From Cytospora piceicola (taxonomy: Eukaryota > Ascomycota > Sordariomycetes > Diaporthales > Cytosporaceae), in contig JALQBC010000010.1 in the NCBI GenBank assembly GCA_023375675.1, forward strand, positions 248,001 through 312,000: a stretch of DNA of 64,000 bases, written 5' to 3'. Each line of letters opens with the position of its first letter. Position 1 is the first letter of the stretch. Shown here piece after piece: positions 1 through 9,875 of the stretch. The position numbers and the translations under genes are program-made. Below the pieces are notes generated by a model, which saw nothing but the letters and a program-made list of their open reading frames with translations, searched no databases and was not told where the DNA came from.

Positions 1-732
1 GTCCTGAGCGACATGGAGGGCATTCTCCCCCAAAAGAGGTACTGGTTGCGAATCAGCCCATGTTGTGCAAGCCGCTCAATTCCATCACCCTCAGCCCGAA
101 TTTCGAATTGTCCTGTGGTAGTCCAATGAGTTGAGGCACGACGACATAGGATGGATGGTAGTGACAATGAACAGTGAGTGTTCCTAAGAAACCCAGACGT
201 TTTCATTGGAAGCCCCAATATGGTGGATTGGTTATAAGTCCAGCGTAAGCATACCTACCTAAGTACCTAGGTAGGTAGTCAAGGAAACAAACATCTTCGA
301 ATACATTGGGAAAGGGTTTGACTGAGGAAAAGAGAGGAAGGGGGTCGCCCATCATGGCTCCCATTATCGTACGTAGTGTGTAGTGAGGGGCTGGAATAAT
401 AATTATTTATTCACTTAGCGAGGTTTTGCACCAAAGTAAGACCCCGCACGCTCCGATATTTTATGTACTGTGTATTTTGGTGGGGAAGCTTGGAGCTTCA
501 AAGTTCCCGGGGTTTACAATTAAGATCGAACCCACCTTGATGATCACTGTCAACCCGTCAGCCAGACTGCCAGACTTGATCCTACCATCCCAAACTCGAA
601 AAGGCAAACCTGGTTTTTGGCCTACCACGAACACGAAACGTACCCAAGTACCTTCGACTGCTTCGAACTCTCCCGAAGGCTCTATCTCGCAAAGAAAAAC
701 AAAAACAAAAAAAGACACACAAGGCTTCCAAC
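1..732. other. Intergenic, left edge to ankyrin gene
   Basis: No convincing gene seen. It holds a TACCTAGGTAGGTA-type motif at about 262-278 and an A-rich leader (about 690-725) just before the ankyrin gene start. The first bases could be the tail of a neighbouring gene, but nothing recognisable is left. Confidence 0.6.
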
Positions 733-1368
733 ATGCCGCCCAACCCTTTCCTCCTCGCCGCAGACAACCCCTCCGCTCTGCTGGACCTCCTCCGCGAGGA
801 CCCCAGCCTCGCCTCGGGCCAAGACGAGCACGGCTACTCCCTCATCCACGCCGCCGCGAGCTACAACCACCTCGATCTCCTGCGCGCCCTCGTGGACGAG
901 TTCGGCGTGCCCGTCGACCTCCGCGACGAGGACTCCGAGACCGCCCTGTTCGTCGTCGAGACCGTCGAGGCCGCCAGGGTGCTGGTCGAGGAGCTCGGGC
1001 TGGACGTCGGCATCACCGGCGACGAGGGGCAGACGGCCCACGAGAGGATCGAGCAGGAAGGCGACTACCCCGAGGTTGCCGCGTACCTCGCGACCAAGGA
1101 GTCAAACGGGGTCAACGGGACCAGCGCCAACGGCGTTGGTCTGCCACCGGTCCCGCAGGGCCTGTCCGTCAACTTTGGCACAATGCCCGAGGGGGAGGTC
1201 GCGGAGGGAGCCCCCGACCCCGAGTTCAGGAGGCGTATCGAGGAGCTCGCCGCAAGGGAGGACTTCGACACAGATGCTGGCCAGGCGGCTCTCCGGCGCC
1301 TGGTGATGGAGGCTGTTGCCGGGGAGGAGCTGGCTGAGGATCGCAATGTCCGTCCTAGGCAAGGCTGA
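733..1368 (+). CDS. Small ankyrin-repeat protein (YCR051W-like)
   Basis: A 211-residue intronless protein. The N-terminal half reads as two to three degenerate ankyrin repeats: GYSLIHAAASYNHLDLLRAL at about 33-52 is a textbook repeat helix pair, followed by DSETALFVVETVEAARVLVE. The C-terminal third is acidic and unstructured-looking up to a final helix. Length and layout resemble the fungal family of budding-yeast YCR051W, a cytosolic/nuclear ankyrin protein of unclear role; partners cannot be read from sequence. The ATG at 733 follows an A-rich leader. The gene is convergent with RPP40, whose stop lies only 25 bp past this stop, so the 3' ends probably overlap. Family certain, function unknown. 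Confidence 0.9.
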   Translation: MPPNPFLLAADNPSALLDLLREDPSLASGQDEHGYSLIHAAASYNHLDLLRALVDEFGVPVDLRDEDSETALFVVETVEAARVLVEELGLDVGITGDEGQTAHERIEQEGDYPEVAAYLATKESNGVNGTSANGVGLPPVPQGLSVNFGTMPEGEVAEGAPDPEFRRRIEELAAREDFDTDAGQAALRRLVMEAVAGEELAEDRNVRPRQG

Positions 1369-1393
1369 AGCCAGTTGCCATAGCTGGCATCGG

Positions 1394-2654
1394 CTACTCA
1401 TGGCTTCTGATATCCCACAGCAGGTATTCGCCGGGGGAATCTGGCTGCCGTAGAAAGGTGGACTCGGCTGCGTCCCCCGCGAACCCCCTGGAGAAGGAGG
1501 AAACAGCCACGGAGAACCAGGTGCTGGAAGGCAATGCGAGGATGGTGTCCACCAACAACTGTCGGGTGAAGTGTGGCGAGAGAAAGCCTTCCCAAGTGAC
1601 GGTACATAATTTTGAGGCAGTTTGTTGCCCTGATTCGCCAGGTACCTGGTATCGGCTCAGGTATGGGTCAATCTTGTCTGTCGACGATACCCGTGGACTC
1701 TGAAGGCGGGTGAGAGATAGCCATTCATAGATCTCGCTTGCGAAGTCGGGGAGGTCTTGGGCTTCAGCATCGGAGATCATGTCGGAGCTTAGCTTTAGCG
1801 GTGGTACGGCAGCGTCTATATCCTCGGTGACCTGAGGAGACGACGTGCACTTGGACGGCTTGAAAGCTTCGAGGGGATCGGGGTTGGGAGCTGAGCGACG
1901 TCAGTAGGGCGCATACTCGAGTAGAAGAGGAAGTACATGTTGATGAAATGGCGAGTGTCCAGCAGGAGTAGGAAAGTGCCGGTAGGGAGCTGGCGACTCA
2001 CTTTTGCTAGCTACATTGCAGAACAGCCAAGTAAGTGGCTCAATGAAGACATTCTTGCAAGCATAGACAAGTCTATCGAAACCCTTCTTGCCTCGAAACA
2101 TGGATGGGCTCCTGAGGTCAAACTCGACCGCCCAGCGAGGCTTCAAGCCTCGGGTTCCCTTGGCGCCGTAAGGCTTGCCCACCAAACCTGCGCGTTCATA
2201 TGTCTCCTTGTCGAGGAACATGGTAAGCTGGCCATCCTTCAATGTGAAGACATTGTCCACATCATTCCGGCCTCGAGAGAGCATCATGATGTCGCCTATC
2301 TTGATGTACTCGGTAAAGAAATCGCCCTCCAGTATCTGTGACAGGGTCATAATGACCCGGCTGGACTGTGAAACGGGCGTCTTCTCAAGCAGCTTCTCCT
2401 GCACAGCTTGCCATGAGTCTTGAGGCATGGTGAGATCAACCTAAGAGCTGGTCAACATGGGTAGTCTCGTTTAAGTGGTGAATCGCAATAAGGAATACCC
2501 TTCTGACAAAGTCGTTTGCTAATATTGAGGACCATGGTTTCCCCTTGTTCTTCCAGGCTGTCGGCAACTGTTCGGGGTCAAGATGAGCAAGCCGGCCATA
2601 CGTAAAGAAGCATTTCGACTTCTCGTAGACAGTTGGCTCCATGAGGGAGAGCAT
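1394..2654 (-). CDS. RPP40: Ribonuclease P/MRP subunit Rpp40
   Basis: Model: complement of exons 2499-2654, 2002-2440, 1394-1890; total 363 residues. Introns are 58 and 111 bp with GTATTC...TTAG and GTGAGT...CAG borders, and both joins keep frame. The N-terminus (start 2654) carries SSKC-like and GHLDP-like family features (here EKSKCFFTYGRLAHLDPEQLP), then GKPWSSI. The middle has FLDKETYERAGLVGKPYGA, matching LDKETYEELGLQG of human RPP40. The C-terminus has KLCTVTWEGFLSP (human LCTITGFILP) and ends GEYLLWDI, equivalent to the GEHLYNF end of human RPP40. The protein is a subunit of the RNase P and MRP holoenzymes that trim tRNA and rRNA precursors in the nucleus. Divergent from TRM11, another tRNA-maturation gene, across about 650 bp. 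Confidence 0.85.
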
Positions 2655-3308
2655 TATTCCAGTTGTGACCGTAATATAGCGAGCGTAGAGCTCAGCCAGC
2701 TGGTCTGTCTAGTGGCACGGTCTACCAGTGTCTTCAACGACCAGTTGTTACGTCAATCAGAGCAACAGTAGTAAAATTCCGTCCAGAGACTTGTCGCCCT
2801 TCGCATGTCTGTCTGTCTAGTCCTTGGTTGTTGGGGGAGTCTGCGCGCATACACACAATAGCCTTCAATGTTGGTGGGTTGAGAACTTTGAGCAGCAGGG
2901 TTAGAGAAGGGTTAGGGTTATTTCTTGTGTAAGAGTCAGTCATCGAGTCGATAGCGTTTTTCACCATGAGAAGCAAGCCAGACAGACAGACACACAAGAT
3001 AATTGAGGGATGACTTCGAGTCTTTCATAATGTCAATCCAGATTTGAATTCATGCTCTGAGCGCGTATAGCTATTTGGGCAAGACAAGATGGAGATGCCC
3101 ATAACAAAACCAAACGCCGTCAACACATAGCAGCTTCAGAAGAACCACATTCGGTCCACATACATATCGATATTATCAACCATCTTCCAATAATTTCTCC
3201 GAGACGACGAGTTGAGCCGACTGAAGTGAGATAGACAATAATCCCGAATTTTACTCCTAAAGTTTGTGTTATCTAACTAACTCTCAAACAGGGCCCCCTC
3301 CACTCAAG
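2655..3308. promoter_or_regulatory. Divergent promoter region, RPP40 / TRM11
   Basis: A 654-bp stretch without coding signal between two divergently transcribed genes of tRNA maturation. On the TRM11 side it contains a probable leader intron (3226-3291). No TATA box or named operator could be supported. Confidence 0.5.
3226..3291 (+). other. Probable 5'-leader intron of TRM11
   Basis: Donor GTGAGA at 3226, branch-like CTAACTAAC at about 3273 and acceptor CAAACAG ending at 3291, only 17 bases before the TRM11 ATG. The upstream in-frame TTG at 3264 would fall inside this intron, which supports the ATG at 3309 as the start. Confidence 0.4.
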
Positions 3309-4718
3309 ATGGAATTCCTCGTGCGTTTCACCCAGCAGCACGAGACCTTCCGCGTCCCTGAGCTACAGGCGCTGGCCGAGCTCGAGAAGGTCCCCCTCAC
3401 GGTCGTCTCCTACGACCCCGAGAGCCCCTTCTGCATCGTCACCGCGCCAGACGCCGACGCGGCCGCCCGCGTGGCCCGGCGCGCCATCCTCACCCAGTCC
3501 ATCCACGAGCACTGGGGCAGCGGCACCACGCTGGAGGGGTTCCACGAGGCCGTCAGGGCGCGCTCCTCGCACCTCTGGGCGCAGCACGGCGGCGCCTCGT
3601 GGAAGTTCAACATCGACTCGTTCCAGAGCACGCGCACCGTCGAGTCCCGCCGCGAGCTCATCAACACCTTCCGCTACATGCCCCTGCGGGGCCCCATCAG
3701 GATGAAGGACCCGGACCAGGAGTACACCGTCTTCGAGGAGTGGCCCGTCCACGCCCTGCCGCGGGGCATCAAGGCCCCGGCGCGGTACTACCTCGGCCGC
3801 CACGTGGGCAAGGGCGCCCGCGACATGGTCGCGCGGTTCGACCTCAAGAAGCGCCCGTACATCTCGACGACGTCCATGGACTCGGAGCTGGCCCTGGTGA
3901 CGGCCAACATGGCCCTCGCCGGGCCCGGCCGCCTCTTCTACGACCCCTTCGTCGGCACGGGCAGCTTCCCCGTCGCGTGCTCGGCCTTCGGCGCCGTGAG
4001 CTGGGGCAGCGACATCGACGGCCGCGCCGTCCGGGGCTCCGGCAACGACTCCCGCGCCGAGGCCAAGAGGTCCCTCGTCCGCGGGGAGAAGACGCTGCGC
4101 GGCAACTTTCGGCACTACGGCATCGAGCCCCGCCTGGGCGACATCTTCACCTCGGACCTGACGCACACCCCGCTGCGGCGCCTGGCCCACGGCCGGGCGG
4201 GACCGGGCGGCCGCGGGAGGCTGTTTGACGGCATCGTGTGCGACCCGCCCTACGGCGTCAGGGAGGGGCTGAGGGTCCTCGGGTGCAGGGACCCGGAGGG
4301 CAAGCCGTGGATCGTCGAGGCCGGCCACGCGAGGCACGCCGACCCCGACTTCGTGCCGCCCAAGAAGCCCTACAGCTTCCTGGCCATGCTGGACGACATC
4401 CTGCAGTTCGCGGCCGAGACCCTGGTCGACGGGGGCCGGCTGTCCTTTTGGATGCCGACGGCCAACGACGAGGAGCAGGAGATTGGGACGCCGACGCACC
4501 CGTGCCTGGAGATCGTCGTCGTCTGTGTGCAGCCGTTCAACAAGTGGTCACGCAGGCTCATCACGTACCGGAAATTGCCGGACGAGTCCGTCGGGGTGTC
4601 TGAGCTGGAGGCATGGAAGTCAAGAGCGGCACAGCTGCACGAGGGGACGACTGCTGATGAGCTCAACCCCTTCAGGAAGGGCTACTTCAACAAATTCCAA
4701 GCAGAGGTTTCTCCCTGA
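3309..4718 (+). CDS. TRM11: tRNA (guanine10-N2)-methyltransferase Trm11
   Basis: A 469-residue intronless protein, close to yeast Trm11 (433) and human TRMT11 (463). It is the catalytic subunit that, with Trm112, uses S-adenosylmethionine to make m2G10 in tRNA. The N-terminal 150 residues form the RNA-binding region (starting MEFLVRF). The Rossmann methyltransferase domain follows, with SAM motif I DPFVGTGSFPVACSAFGA at about 215-232 and catalytic motif IV CDPPYGVREG at about 313-322, where the N/DPPY signature of N2-guanine methyltransferases is intact. SFWMPT lies near the end of the fold. Start chosen at 3309 because the bases just upstream look like an intron acceptor. The gene is very GC-rich, so long open frames on the opposite strand here are shadows. 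Confidence 0.93.
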   Translation: MEFLVRFTQQHETFRVPELQALAELEKVPLTVVSYDPESPFCIVTAPDADAAARVARRAILTQSIHEHWGSGTTLEGFHEAVRARSSHLWAQHGGASWKFNIDSFQSTRTVESRRELINTFRYMPLRGPIRMKDPDQEYTVFEEWPVHALPRGIKAPARYYLGRHVGKGARDMVARFDLKKRPYISTTSMDSELALVTANMALAGPGRLFYDPFVGTGSFPVACSAFGAVSWGSDIDGRAVRGSGNDSRAEAKRSLVRGEKTLRGNFRHYGIEPRLGDIFTSDLTHTPLRRLAHGRAGPGGRGRLFDGIVCDPPYGVREGLRVLGCRDPEGKPWIVEAGHARHADPDFVPPKKPYSFLAMLDDILQFAAETLVDGGRLSFWMPTANDEEQEIGTPTHPCLEIVVVCVQPFNKWSRRLITYRKLPDESVGVSELEAWKSRAAQLHEGTTADELNPFRKGYFNKFQAEVSP

Positions 4719-5113
4719 CAATTGTGTCCAATAGATCATTGTGCTGGGATCCAGCTGGGGTGGTGGGCTGGTCTCGAATAAGCCCTGGCCCCCACCTCCC
4801 AGGTTTAACCCCAATCGCTTATTCTGAAGATTGAAATTGCCCTGGCTTGCCGATACAAGACATGCATCTACCAACGTCGTGAGCGTACGTCTCGCCCGGA
4901 GAAAGTGGTAGCCTCATTACTCCCACAATTAGTTCACCTTTGTGGTCTTCCAGCCGTTCGACTTGGATTCCTTTCCCTTCTCTTTCGGGGCTCATATGTC
5001 ACAGTCAAGCCCTGCTCTGCTGCCCTTATGTCGTCAAGCTCGTGTACCATGTCCCCGCTGTCGTGTCGTATAAACCATCCATCAAACTCCATGCATGCCT
5101 GCCGCCCAAACCA
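4719..5113. other. Convergent 3' region TRM11 / GID4
   Basis: Both flanking genes end here. No coding signal, repeat or RNA gene was seen. Confidence 0.55.
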
Positions 5114-6512
5114 TTACCGAAACTCCATTGCGCTGTAGCAGCCCCTATCCTCGACATGTTTTAATTCGAGTTGCTGAAACCTAGAGGGCCGTTAGCAGGG
5201 TACCACCATGTGGAGAGGCTGGTAGCCGTGTCACCCCGGCCGGGTGCCTGCATAAGGGTATCCGAGCTGGATGCACATAGCGCCCGCAGCACCCGCCTAT
5301 GGGTTGGTTGTAGTACTTACCTCTCGCTCTTGCTGTGGAAATAAATGCCATTGACCTCCCCTTGAACCTGATTAAAACATATATAGTAGAACCCCTCGAA
5401 ACTCGCGCCACTGATGGTCCGCACCCTATGATCAGGGACCAAGAAGTGCTCCTTCCAGCGCATGAAGATGTGTTCGCTTTGGGCAATGTCCTTGATGACG
5501 ACCGAGGAGCCCTTGCGAGCCTGCTTCGAGTAGGGTCGGAAGGCAGGAAACTTGGACCAGTGCGAAATATCCGTTTTGTCGTTGGCGCCCCAGTTGTCGT
5601 GTTTGGTTATGAAGCCGTATTTGGCCCCAATAATTTCGCCCTCGAAATACGTCGTCAGCGTGGGGTGGTCATCGGTAAGTCCTGAAAATGGAAAGTTTTG
5701 TTAATTATCGGCGCTTCTCGAGGTCAATGGCACTTGGTGAGACATACCCTGGATACGAAGGTAACCGCAAAGGAAAGACTCCCGCAGATCGACATATTTG
5801 ATCTCAACCTGGACGTCGTAGACCTGTCTCTCGGATTGCTGTGTTCCGACAAATCGGCTCCCTGCTCGCAAGAACGATGATGGCGATGTGGGGATAATCT
5901 GATTGTGGCGAATTAGTCTTTTGGTCTTGATTGCCCTACACATTTCCCATGCGCCCACGCATCGATCACTGGATCATATATACATACCCTTCTGGACGGA
6001 AAGTCAAAACCCATGCTGGGCATATCATAGTGCTCTTCCGTCCCATGTTCGACTGTTGGAGATTTATCTGTATGGTTGTTGTTATAGCCAGATGGTACGT
6101 TTGTACCCACTCCATGTCGAGGACTCAAGGTTTGGATGGACTCGGCAGGTATTGGATCGCACGGCGAATCTGTCGGCTCGTCATCGGTTTCTGTTGCCTT
6201 CTGCGATCCAACACTGTCCTGACTATGGGTAGTTGTTGGACTTGTGTCCCCTAGATCGGGGAGTGGTCCATCGCTACTGGCAAAATGGGGCCCAGGAGAC
6301 GTGGTTGTAGACCTGGACGAAGTGTCGTCTGGCGCGAGCACTCGATCTTCAGGAGAGTCCATCCTTAGGTCCACGTTAACATGGTATTGCGGGGGTGTGT
6401 TCGAGTGCCAGTCTAAGGGCGAGCGTGGTGTTTGTTGCTGTTCTTCTGGGTCTGGGCATGTCGCAGCGATGTTGTAGGGTGGTTGAGGCCCGGGTGAGGA
6501 TGGAGTAGGCAT
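5114..6512 (-). CDS. GID4: GID/CTLH E3 ligase substrate receptor Gid4 (Vid24)
   Basis: Model: complement of exons 5988-6512, 5748-5898, 5321-5681, 5114-5180; 367 residues. All three introns (89, 66, 140 bp) have GTATGT or GTAAGT donors and keep frame. Residues 1-175 are a Ser/Pro/Thr/Gln-rich disordered extension. From IIPTSPSSFLRAGSRFVG onward the conserved Vid24 beta-barrel follows: CGYLRIQGLTDDHPTLTTYF, FEGEIIGAKYGF, FMRWKEHFLVPDH and ISGASFEGFYYICF, nearly identical in order to human GID4. The last 67-bp exon gives FQQLELKHVEDRG, matching YQSLNLTHVPEH of the human tail. Gid4 recognises N-terminal Pro degrons, in yeast those of gluconeogenic enzymes such as Fbp1, and bridges them to the GID ubiquitin ligase. 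ATG at 6512 chosen; only non-ATG codons lie upstream in frame. Confidence 0.92.
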
Positions 6513-8294
6513 ATTTGGCGCCGGTGTGCAGTCGTACAGCAAGACGTCGCGGTGTTGGTTGCGAGGCCGCGTTGCCTCAAAAACAGAGTATGCAAGTCTG
6601 AGGAGGAACTCGAGATAGGCAGGGTCGCCTGGGACGAGACGATTGTAGTACCAGAGTACCTTGGTGGTCTGTAGGTCTAGAAGTACTTCTCGTAGTTCCC
6701 AGACGTCAATGGGCGGTTTATCGGGTCGTTATCGTGAGCTGCTTCGGCTGGAGGCGGACAGTGGATTGAATTGATTCAGAAGTGTAGCGCGTGGCGACGT
6801 GACTGAGTCCTTGCTTGTACTTGTACTCAAGTTGTAGGTAGGTTCTGAGTGGATATCGGGAGCAGCGCGGGCGAGCAGAAAGACGTTGAGTCAAGCACAG
6901 CCACGTCAAGGTACCGACCGACCAGTGCGATAATGACGGTAGCTAACAAGAGTAGCAGCAGTAAAGTTCCTTGCGCTGTGCAATAGAGATGGGTATGCAA
7001 GTATGTAGCAAGTCGACTTGAGTACTGTACGGAATTGTGGCACACTGCACCAGTGATCCAGTAGATAGATACCCAGATAGTTAAGAAGGAGGTAGTCTTC
7101 TTCAAGACGGTGAGGGTAGGTAATTTGTTGCCGAAAAGTATTGACGATAATCCATGAACTGGATGATACTACCATGGGACGTTTGCAGTATGTAACAAGT
7201 ATCAACGTTGGAAGATTGGGAGGCATAGGCACTAACCACCCAGATACCCTGTCAAGCCTGTAAGCCCAGTGGCCATCACCCCCTGAAGCCGTGCTAGCCT
7301 ATCAGCCTACCAGGCCAGTCAGAACCCTGTGAAGCTTCCGGCACTCTGCATTCCCTTCTGCATGTGCTAGTATACATGTAGCATGTAGTACCATATGTAA
7401 AGATCCGTTGTTGCAATATGCAACGCAACGGCTTTAGACGGAGAAGCTTGAATCCCTTTATCACCACTGTCACCCTGACAGCCTGAGCACTTAACCAGTT
7501 CTTATTCTGGGTTGTGAATACCTACCTAGGTAGGTACTCGATCAATCGCGTTCAACAGGCAGAAGATGACGAGACATGGAACGTGTTCCACAGTAGCAGT
7601 CGTCGATCTGGATGGGCAATTTCAATGGGCCTCTTGGTCAGTTCTCGAGGCCTGGAAGCCTGCACGGCTCCAATGTTGAGCCTCGACAAGCCGACAGCCC
7701 ATTCCGACGGAACCGACAACCCAGCGTCGGCATCGGTATCGGCATCGGCACCCATATATGCACAGCGGTTCCGACATTACCTAGCACGGATTGTTCTCAA
7801 GGGGACTTAGGGACCTCGATGCTACTGCGGCATGGCCGACAACCCGAGACCGATGTCGTCTCTTGAAATAGCAGGCAGTGCAGGATAGGTAGAGCCTCAG
7901 CTACCTGATCCAGACGGCAATGATCGGTACCTTTCCACGCTGCGACGCTGCTAAGCTGCATGTTGTTACTCAACATAGTAATTCTCTTTTCCAATACGTA
8001 TGCCATACACCGGTATGTACACATAGTAGTGGTGTTTGTTTGCTTTTATTGTTTGGCTGTCTGGTTGTGACTGCCTGTCACTGTTGCTATTTGCTATGTG
8101 GGATCGTCGCCTGTACACAGTAGACTCTCGACCGTATACTCTTGGGATTGTCGCTGTTGGCCTGTTCATCGTTCGCCTTCCTGGTCGCCGGCTTTCTCAC
8201 CACTCCAGCTATGCGAACCCGAGTCTGGCCGCTCCTCCTAAAACAAGAGGGTATCATGTCCATCATTCCATATATCCAGTGTCCAGTGCTCCAT
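6513..8294. other. Intergenic, upstream of GID4
   Basis: About 1.8 kb with only short, unconvincing frames. Contents seen: a perfect CCTACCTAGGTAGGTA at 7521-7536, a short GGCATCGGTATC-type repeat at about 7729-7752, and GID4 leader/promoter sequence at 6513-6720. Confidence 0.5.
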
Positions 8295-8851
8295 TCAGAT
8301 AGGCTTGATCTTGAAATGCAGAGATATCAAGCTGAACACCAGCGCCTTCAAGTCTTGCACCAGGTAGTAGAATACCCGCAGGCCCTCGGGGTCGGCAGAC
8401 TCGGTCACGTCGTGGAGGGAACCGATCTTGGCCGTCTCGAAGTTGATGTGTTCTCCTCCCACCTTGATCTCTAACTCCTGTCTTCCGTCCTTGTTCTTCT
8501 GAGGCCACTTTCCGTCGTCTTCCTTGAGGATCTCGCTGGACTTGATGATGCGCTTGATCTCCTCGATCACAAGGGTGCTGACACACATCTCTTTGCGGAT
8601 GAGACTGTCGTTGCGGTAGTTCGAGTTGTTGGCATATCGTGCCACCGCGCTGCGTCCGTCACCAACGACTCGGAAGTCGAATTCTGTTGTTGCGACCAGC
8701 TCGTCAGTATAATGGTCATCTGGGCAAGGTGCAGAGAGTACTTGGCAGTGGAGGCCGTGGGAAGAAGCATCATCGTACCCAAGAACTCATGGCCGAATCG
8801 GCCAGAGTGACCGGAGTAGTACCGGATGTAGAAAGGCTCGTTGGTGGACAT
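8295..8851 (-). CDS. MAGO: Mago nashi, exon-junction complex core
   Basis: Model: complement of exons 8779-8851 and 8295-8683; 153 residues. The 95-bp intron (GTACGA...ACAACAG) splits HEFL from EFDFR. The protein begins [25 protein letters not shown] and continues [35 protein letters not shown] and [16 protein letters not shown], ending in HFKIKPI; this is almost the complete animal Mago sequence. Mago pairs with Y14/RBM8A and locks eIF4A3 on spliced mRNA. Fungal N-termini often have extra residues such as [10 protein letters not shown], seen here between the first beta strand and RYANN. Its presence implies an exon-junction complex, fitting an intron-rich genome. Confidence 0.96.
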
Positions 8852-9875
8852 GATGGTGGGATGGAGAGTCGCGAGGTGTGGACTGTCGCAAACGAGTCGA
8901 GCCTCTCGATAACGGGGTTTCGAGGTCGAGGTGGAGACGTCGGCAGGCAAGGGCGGTTGAGGTTCACGTCAGGAAAGCTCAAGGACCAATTGACGCGACT
9001 GTGGGGGAGGGTCGGTTATCTCAGTGGCCCAGACCCATTCTGATTCAGGTGCCTACCTAGGTACCTAGTAATCTAAGTAGGTACCTAGAATACTTAGGTA
9101 AGGTATGTGAACCCTTCTGTAAAATACGTCTCGTAATGTATGTACTCCATTACGGAAGGTTGTCCTTAGCGGATTAGATGCCCACTTGCCAACGCCTACC
9201 AAACAACCTTGTGAGACCAAATCTCAAATATGGTATTTGTTTGCCATACGACTGATACTCCATCCCATGGAGAAACAAATCAAGCACTATAGTACTATAA
9301 CGCTTCAACAGTAAACCAGACTGTCTGGTTACCTTCGTGCAGTGCATAGGTTGACAGGTACCTGCCGGAACTCCCTAATTTTCCGCTCCGTCAAATAGAC
9401 GCTCGGACCAGCAAGGCTGTTAGTGCCACTGTGTCACTCCATAGCAGCTTGGGCGGACTGGAGGCAGGGCCAGATCTCAGCAAGGGGAGAGTCTGACTTG
9501 ACAGAGAGACAAATCGTACCTCGTTGGCGACTCTAGGCCTGTGAATTGCGCCAGCTTCCACATCTCCCACTTGCCTGCACACCTCCGTTCCTTCTTTGCC
9601 CTTGAGCAATCCACTCCAAGTTGACACTCAACTTGTCCAATCAAGCTCTTGATACCCTCGACAACCAAATTATCGCAAACATACAATTCAGTCTGTACAT
9701 AGTTCCCTCAGGCAGGGGAGCTTCGAGTCGTCACACTCCATCCACCTCGTCCTAGTCGTTCTAGTCCCACCAACCCATCGCGACGATCGTCTTCGAGCGA
9801 ACCTACCTGGCCGAGTCCAGTCATCAGTGTCACAACTCCAGGGAAGCTCGCTGAGCTACCCATACGCCTATCACC
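8852..9875. other. Intergenic, MAGO / SEC26 divergent region
   Basis: No gene seen. A dense cluster of the CCTAGG-type motif lies at 9053-9088 (CCTACCTAGGTACCTAG, then AGTAGGTACCTAG and CTTAGGTA). The last 200 bases form the pyrimidine-rich SEC26 leader. Confidence 0.55.

Noticed and set aside
426..1337. 303-codon plus-strand frame overlapping the ankyrin gene
   Set aside because: Its 3' half is the ankyrin gene in another frame (Arg/Pro-rich); no ATG-linked family features.
3264..3308. Upstream in-frame start (TTG) for TRM11
   Set aside because: Not an ATG, and the segment looks like an intron branch point and acceptor; family start MEFLVRF fits 3309.
3363..4499. 378-codon minus-strand frame opposite TRM11
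   Set aside because: Antisense shadow of a very GC-rich gene; the plus strand has clear methyltransferase motifs, and the minus translation is Gly/Ala/Val/Arg-rich without any family feature.
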